Part shown: piece by piece, positions 61,656 to 64,000 of the stretch
Layout of the letters: the number at the start of each line of letters is the position of its first letter
How positions within the stretch are numbered: position 1 is the first letter of the stretch
From: Phylloscopus collybita
Taxonomy: Eukaryota; Chordata; Aves; Passeriformes; Phylloscopidae
Assembly: GCA_027886175.1 (NCBI GenBank)
Contig: JAJNNQ010000075.1
Coordinates: forward strand, 33,572,501-33,636,500
Direction: 5' to 3'
DNA: 64,000 nt
Notes under the pieces: generated by a model
Seen by the model: only the letters and a program-made list of their open reading frames with translations
What the model was told of the DNA's origin: nothing
The model's database searches: none
Made by a program: the position numbers and the translations under genes

Positions 61656-64000
61656 CAGAAAGGGTTATTAAGGGTTTATGAGGGGTGATAAGGAGAAAGC
61701 CATATATGAAAAAAACAATTGGTATATTACGGAGTTGACTCAGCAAAGCCCTTAGGCTTAGATATTCTTTATGTTGGAGAAGTAAATAATTACAAAGCCA
61801 TAGGCATGCTTAAAATGTCTTGATGAATTAGATCACTGCTCTGTGACTGTAGAATTACGAAGACTTCCTTCCTTCTTTCTGGAAGCTTATCAAAAAGAAA
61901 AATAGAGGTAAATGAATGTTTTGAAGATTAATGGAAATCCTTTCAATTGCATCCCATGGAAAACTTTGATAATACACATTTTAAAAATGTGTGTAGCAAC
62001 CACTGCACTTCCCAGGTGCTTTTCTTTTTCCTCTCAAATACTCCCCCAGTAACTTTGCATTACTACACCATTAGATTTACTCAAATTACATAGAAAAAGA
62101 AATGAGAGGTGATGTTTTAAAACATTCTACTGCCTACTGTGTATAGCCAAATTTATTAAATATTATTTGTAACTTCTATGCATTAAAATTATTATAAAAA
62201 TTGCTTTCATATATTTTAAACTTGATCAAGAATTTTTAAACTATTCACATGAACTTCAAATAATAACCAGCAATTACAGTGACACAAAATGGAGAATATG
62301 AGTTACCAGAGTCCAGAGTGGTGAATTTCTAACACAGATTTAATTAACTTGACTTTAGATGCCTACATAAATTAACCCTAAGTTTGCTCCAGTGATGTTC
62401 ACTAAACAAATGTAAAAGAAGTTTACGCATGCTCTCTGATTGTTAGAAATTGCTTAAATCCTGTTATTTGGAAATGTTTCTTTAGTATAGCAAATAAACA
62501 ACTATGAGCAATATGCAGTATAATTACAAGTTTTATTCATACACTTTGAATAGATTAATATCTATTCAGATACACATCTTAATCTCCTGTTATTTACCTG
62601 TGAGAGATTGACTGGGTCTCATAAGACTTTACACCAACGTTGTAATCAGCTTTTTAAATAGAACTAAACATTTAATATGCAACAGTACGACAGAGGTTTC
62701 TGAACTGGAAAGGCTGGAATTTATTGCCATGGAAAAATCTGGAAATTACTATTCACCACAGCAAAATGCAGAGGTTTTTTATATTTGTAGAATTTATATA
62801 CTGCAACTGTGCCTGGAACTCCTTAAATAATACTAACAAGTGCTTTTTATAAAGCATTTTAAGAAGACAAAGAGGTTATTTCACATGTAAGCAGTTGCTT
62901 CGTTGACTTAAAACTACTTGTATCCTATTTTTCCCCCAACAGGAAAAGTCACACTGATTGGCCCGCCACAGGTAACACAAGATATGCAGGATCTTGTCAG
63001 GATAACCAGCATTGCAGACTCTCTGCAAGTTCTCAAACGCTTTTGAGAACACTTAGTTGTTCAGTTTGGTTCAACTCTGCTTATACTCAGTGCTTCTCTA
63101 ACTGCAATGGGAAAATCTTTTTACTATTACAAGTAACACTTCTATATTAAGTTATTTCAACCTGTGTCCTCCACTTAAGTATAGATGAAGCTTTTGCTTA
63201 ACTAACACACTTGAACTTTGCTATTTGAAAAACAAAACAAAACAAAACCACCCACAATAAAATTGGAATGAAAGAATTGGTCTCTTTAAATGCAAGAATA
63301 CAAGAATCTTTTGCCATGCAGAAACCATCAGTCCACAGATATAACAAAACTTGATTATAATGCATGAATTAACAATATTCTAGTAAATATCCAAAAACCC
63401 ATGTTAACTAATAAAAAATAAATATTGGCTAATTGGTTTTTACACTCTAGAGAGCTTTCTCCATTTTGTGTGCTATCATCTATTAAATGTTACTACATGT
63501 TACTGGCAACTATTTCATTTCTAAAAGATATCACTGTACCTGAATCTATCTTCAGCCCCAACCAGGAAGACACCTTAATAATTCCAGTTCAACTGGAAGC
63601 AAAATCCACCTCTGATAGCTTCCATATGGATTTTTTATCATCCACAAGTTAAGCCAAAATTACCTCTATGATTTTCCTCATCAGCATCCAAGATGACAAA
63701 GAAAATGCTTCAGTATTTTTTTCTCTTAACATTTTTTGCACAGTTCTGACAGATTTCTCAAATCAAATTAAAATAGGTATTTCTGCTACTTAAGGCAAAG
63801 AAGCTTCTGAGAACGATGATCCAATCATAGTCAGACTAAAAAATAAAAATAAAAATTGAAGATTAGAAACACATAAGGTAAAAGGCAGGCAGATGGCCCA
63901 TTTTGACCTAAACAATGCAGCAGACTTGAAACATATAGGTTTAGAATGCAATATGAACTGTGGAGAATCAGGTAGGAGAGACACAGCAGCAAAATTACAC

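Larger units (their letters stand above)
53999..64000 (-). other. C8orf34 intron 5' of exon A (runs off right edge)
   Basis: At least 10.0 kb of intron lies upstream of exon A. It was searched on the minus strand for the exon ending in the expected IGPLFE, and none was seen. It holds a candidate conserved block at 58370-58740, a 17-base T run at 59477-59493, the solo LTR at about 61118-61655, and AC-rich low-complexity tracts near 54880-54930, 56890-56950 and 63228-63250. The rest is AT-rich sequence without recognisable features. Confidence 0.8.

Noticed and set aside
1..64000. CRISPR arrays, operons, phage modules or a novel defence system
   Set aside because: The window is intronic vertebrate DNA; no spaced direct repeats, dense coding or ribosome-binding sites are present.

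Overview
This window is ordinary vertebrate nuclear DNA, not microbial. It is AT-rich, mostly non-coding, and carries short exons with GT/AG splice sites separated by kilobase introns. The repeats point to a bird. Several fragments are CR1 LINEs ending in the avian 3' signature (a 'ccttccaacc...' segment followed by 'attctatga' units). Two solo LTR-like insertions resemble LTRs I recall as common in songbirds and other Neoaves. A passerine is my best guess, from memory of repeat families and not from a search.

The one protein-coding gene I can support is C8orf34 (also called vestibule-1 or VEST1), transcribed on the minus strand. Six consecutive internal coding exons were found, in transcript order 53998-53851, 52919-52788, 44278-44150, 29301-29273 (a 29-base microexon), 23234-23065 and 19175-19009. 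All junction phases agree and they join into 258 uninterrupted codons that match mammalian C8orf34 as I remember it. The start codon, the first half of the RIIa-like dimerization/docking domain and the C-terminal exons are not in the window. They should lie above 64000 and below 1. The introns inside the window are 931 b, 8.5 kb, 14.8 kb, 6.0 kb and 3.9 kb, flanked by at least 10.0 kb on the 5' side and at least 19.0 kb on the 3' side.

Layout: 1-19008 is the 3'-side intron, with four CR1 fragments and a near-consensus CTCF motif in a small CpG-rich pocket at 4.7 kb. 19-29.3 kb holds three exons, possible POU/homeobox-rich non-coding stretches and a 47-base A run. 29.3-44.1 kb is the longest internal intron, with a well-preserved 763-bp solo LTR (32681-33443, 5-bp target duplication), a 1.16-kb CR1, a CR1 tail and an old LINE remnant. 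44.3-52.8 kb holds a highly decayed 1.4-kb CR1. 52.8-54.0 kb holds the two most 5' exons seen. 54-64 kb is intron with a possible conserved non-coding block near 58.4-58.7 kb and a second solo LTR near 61.1-61.65 kb.

I found no CRISPR array, operon, tRNA, rRNA or novel multi-gene system. Open reading frames that do not overlap the six exons or the CR1 pol remnants look like chance openings in intronic DNA.
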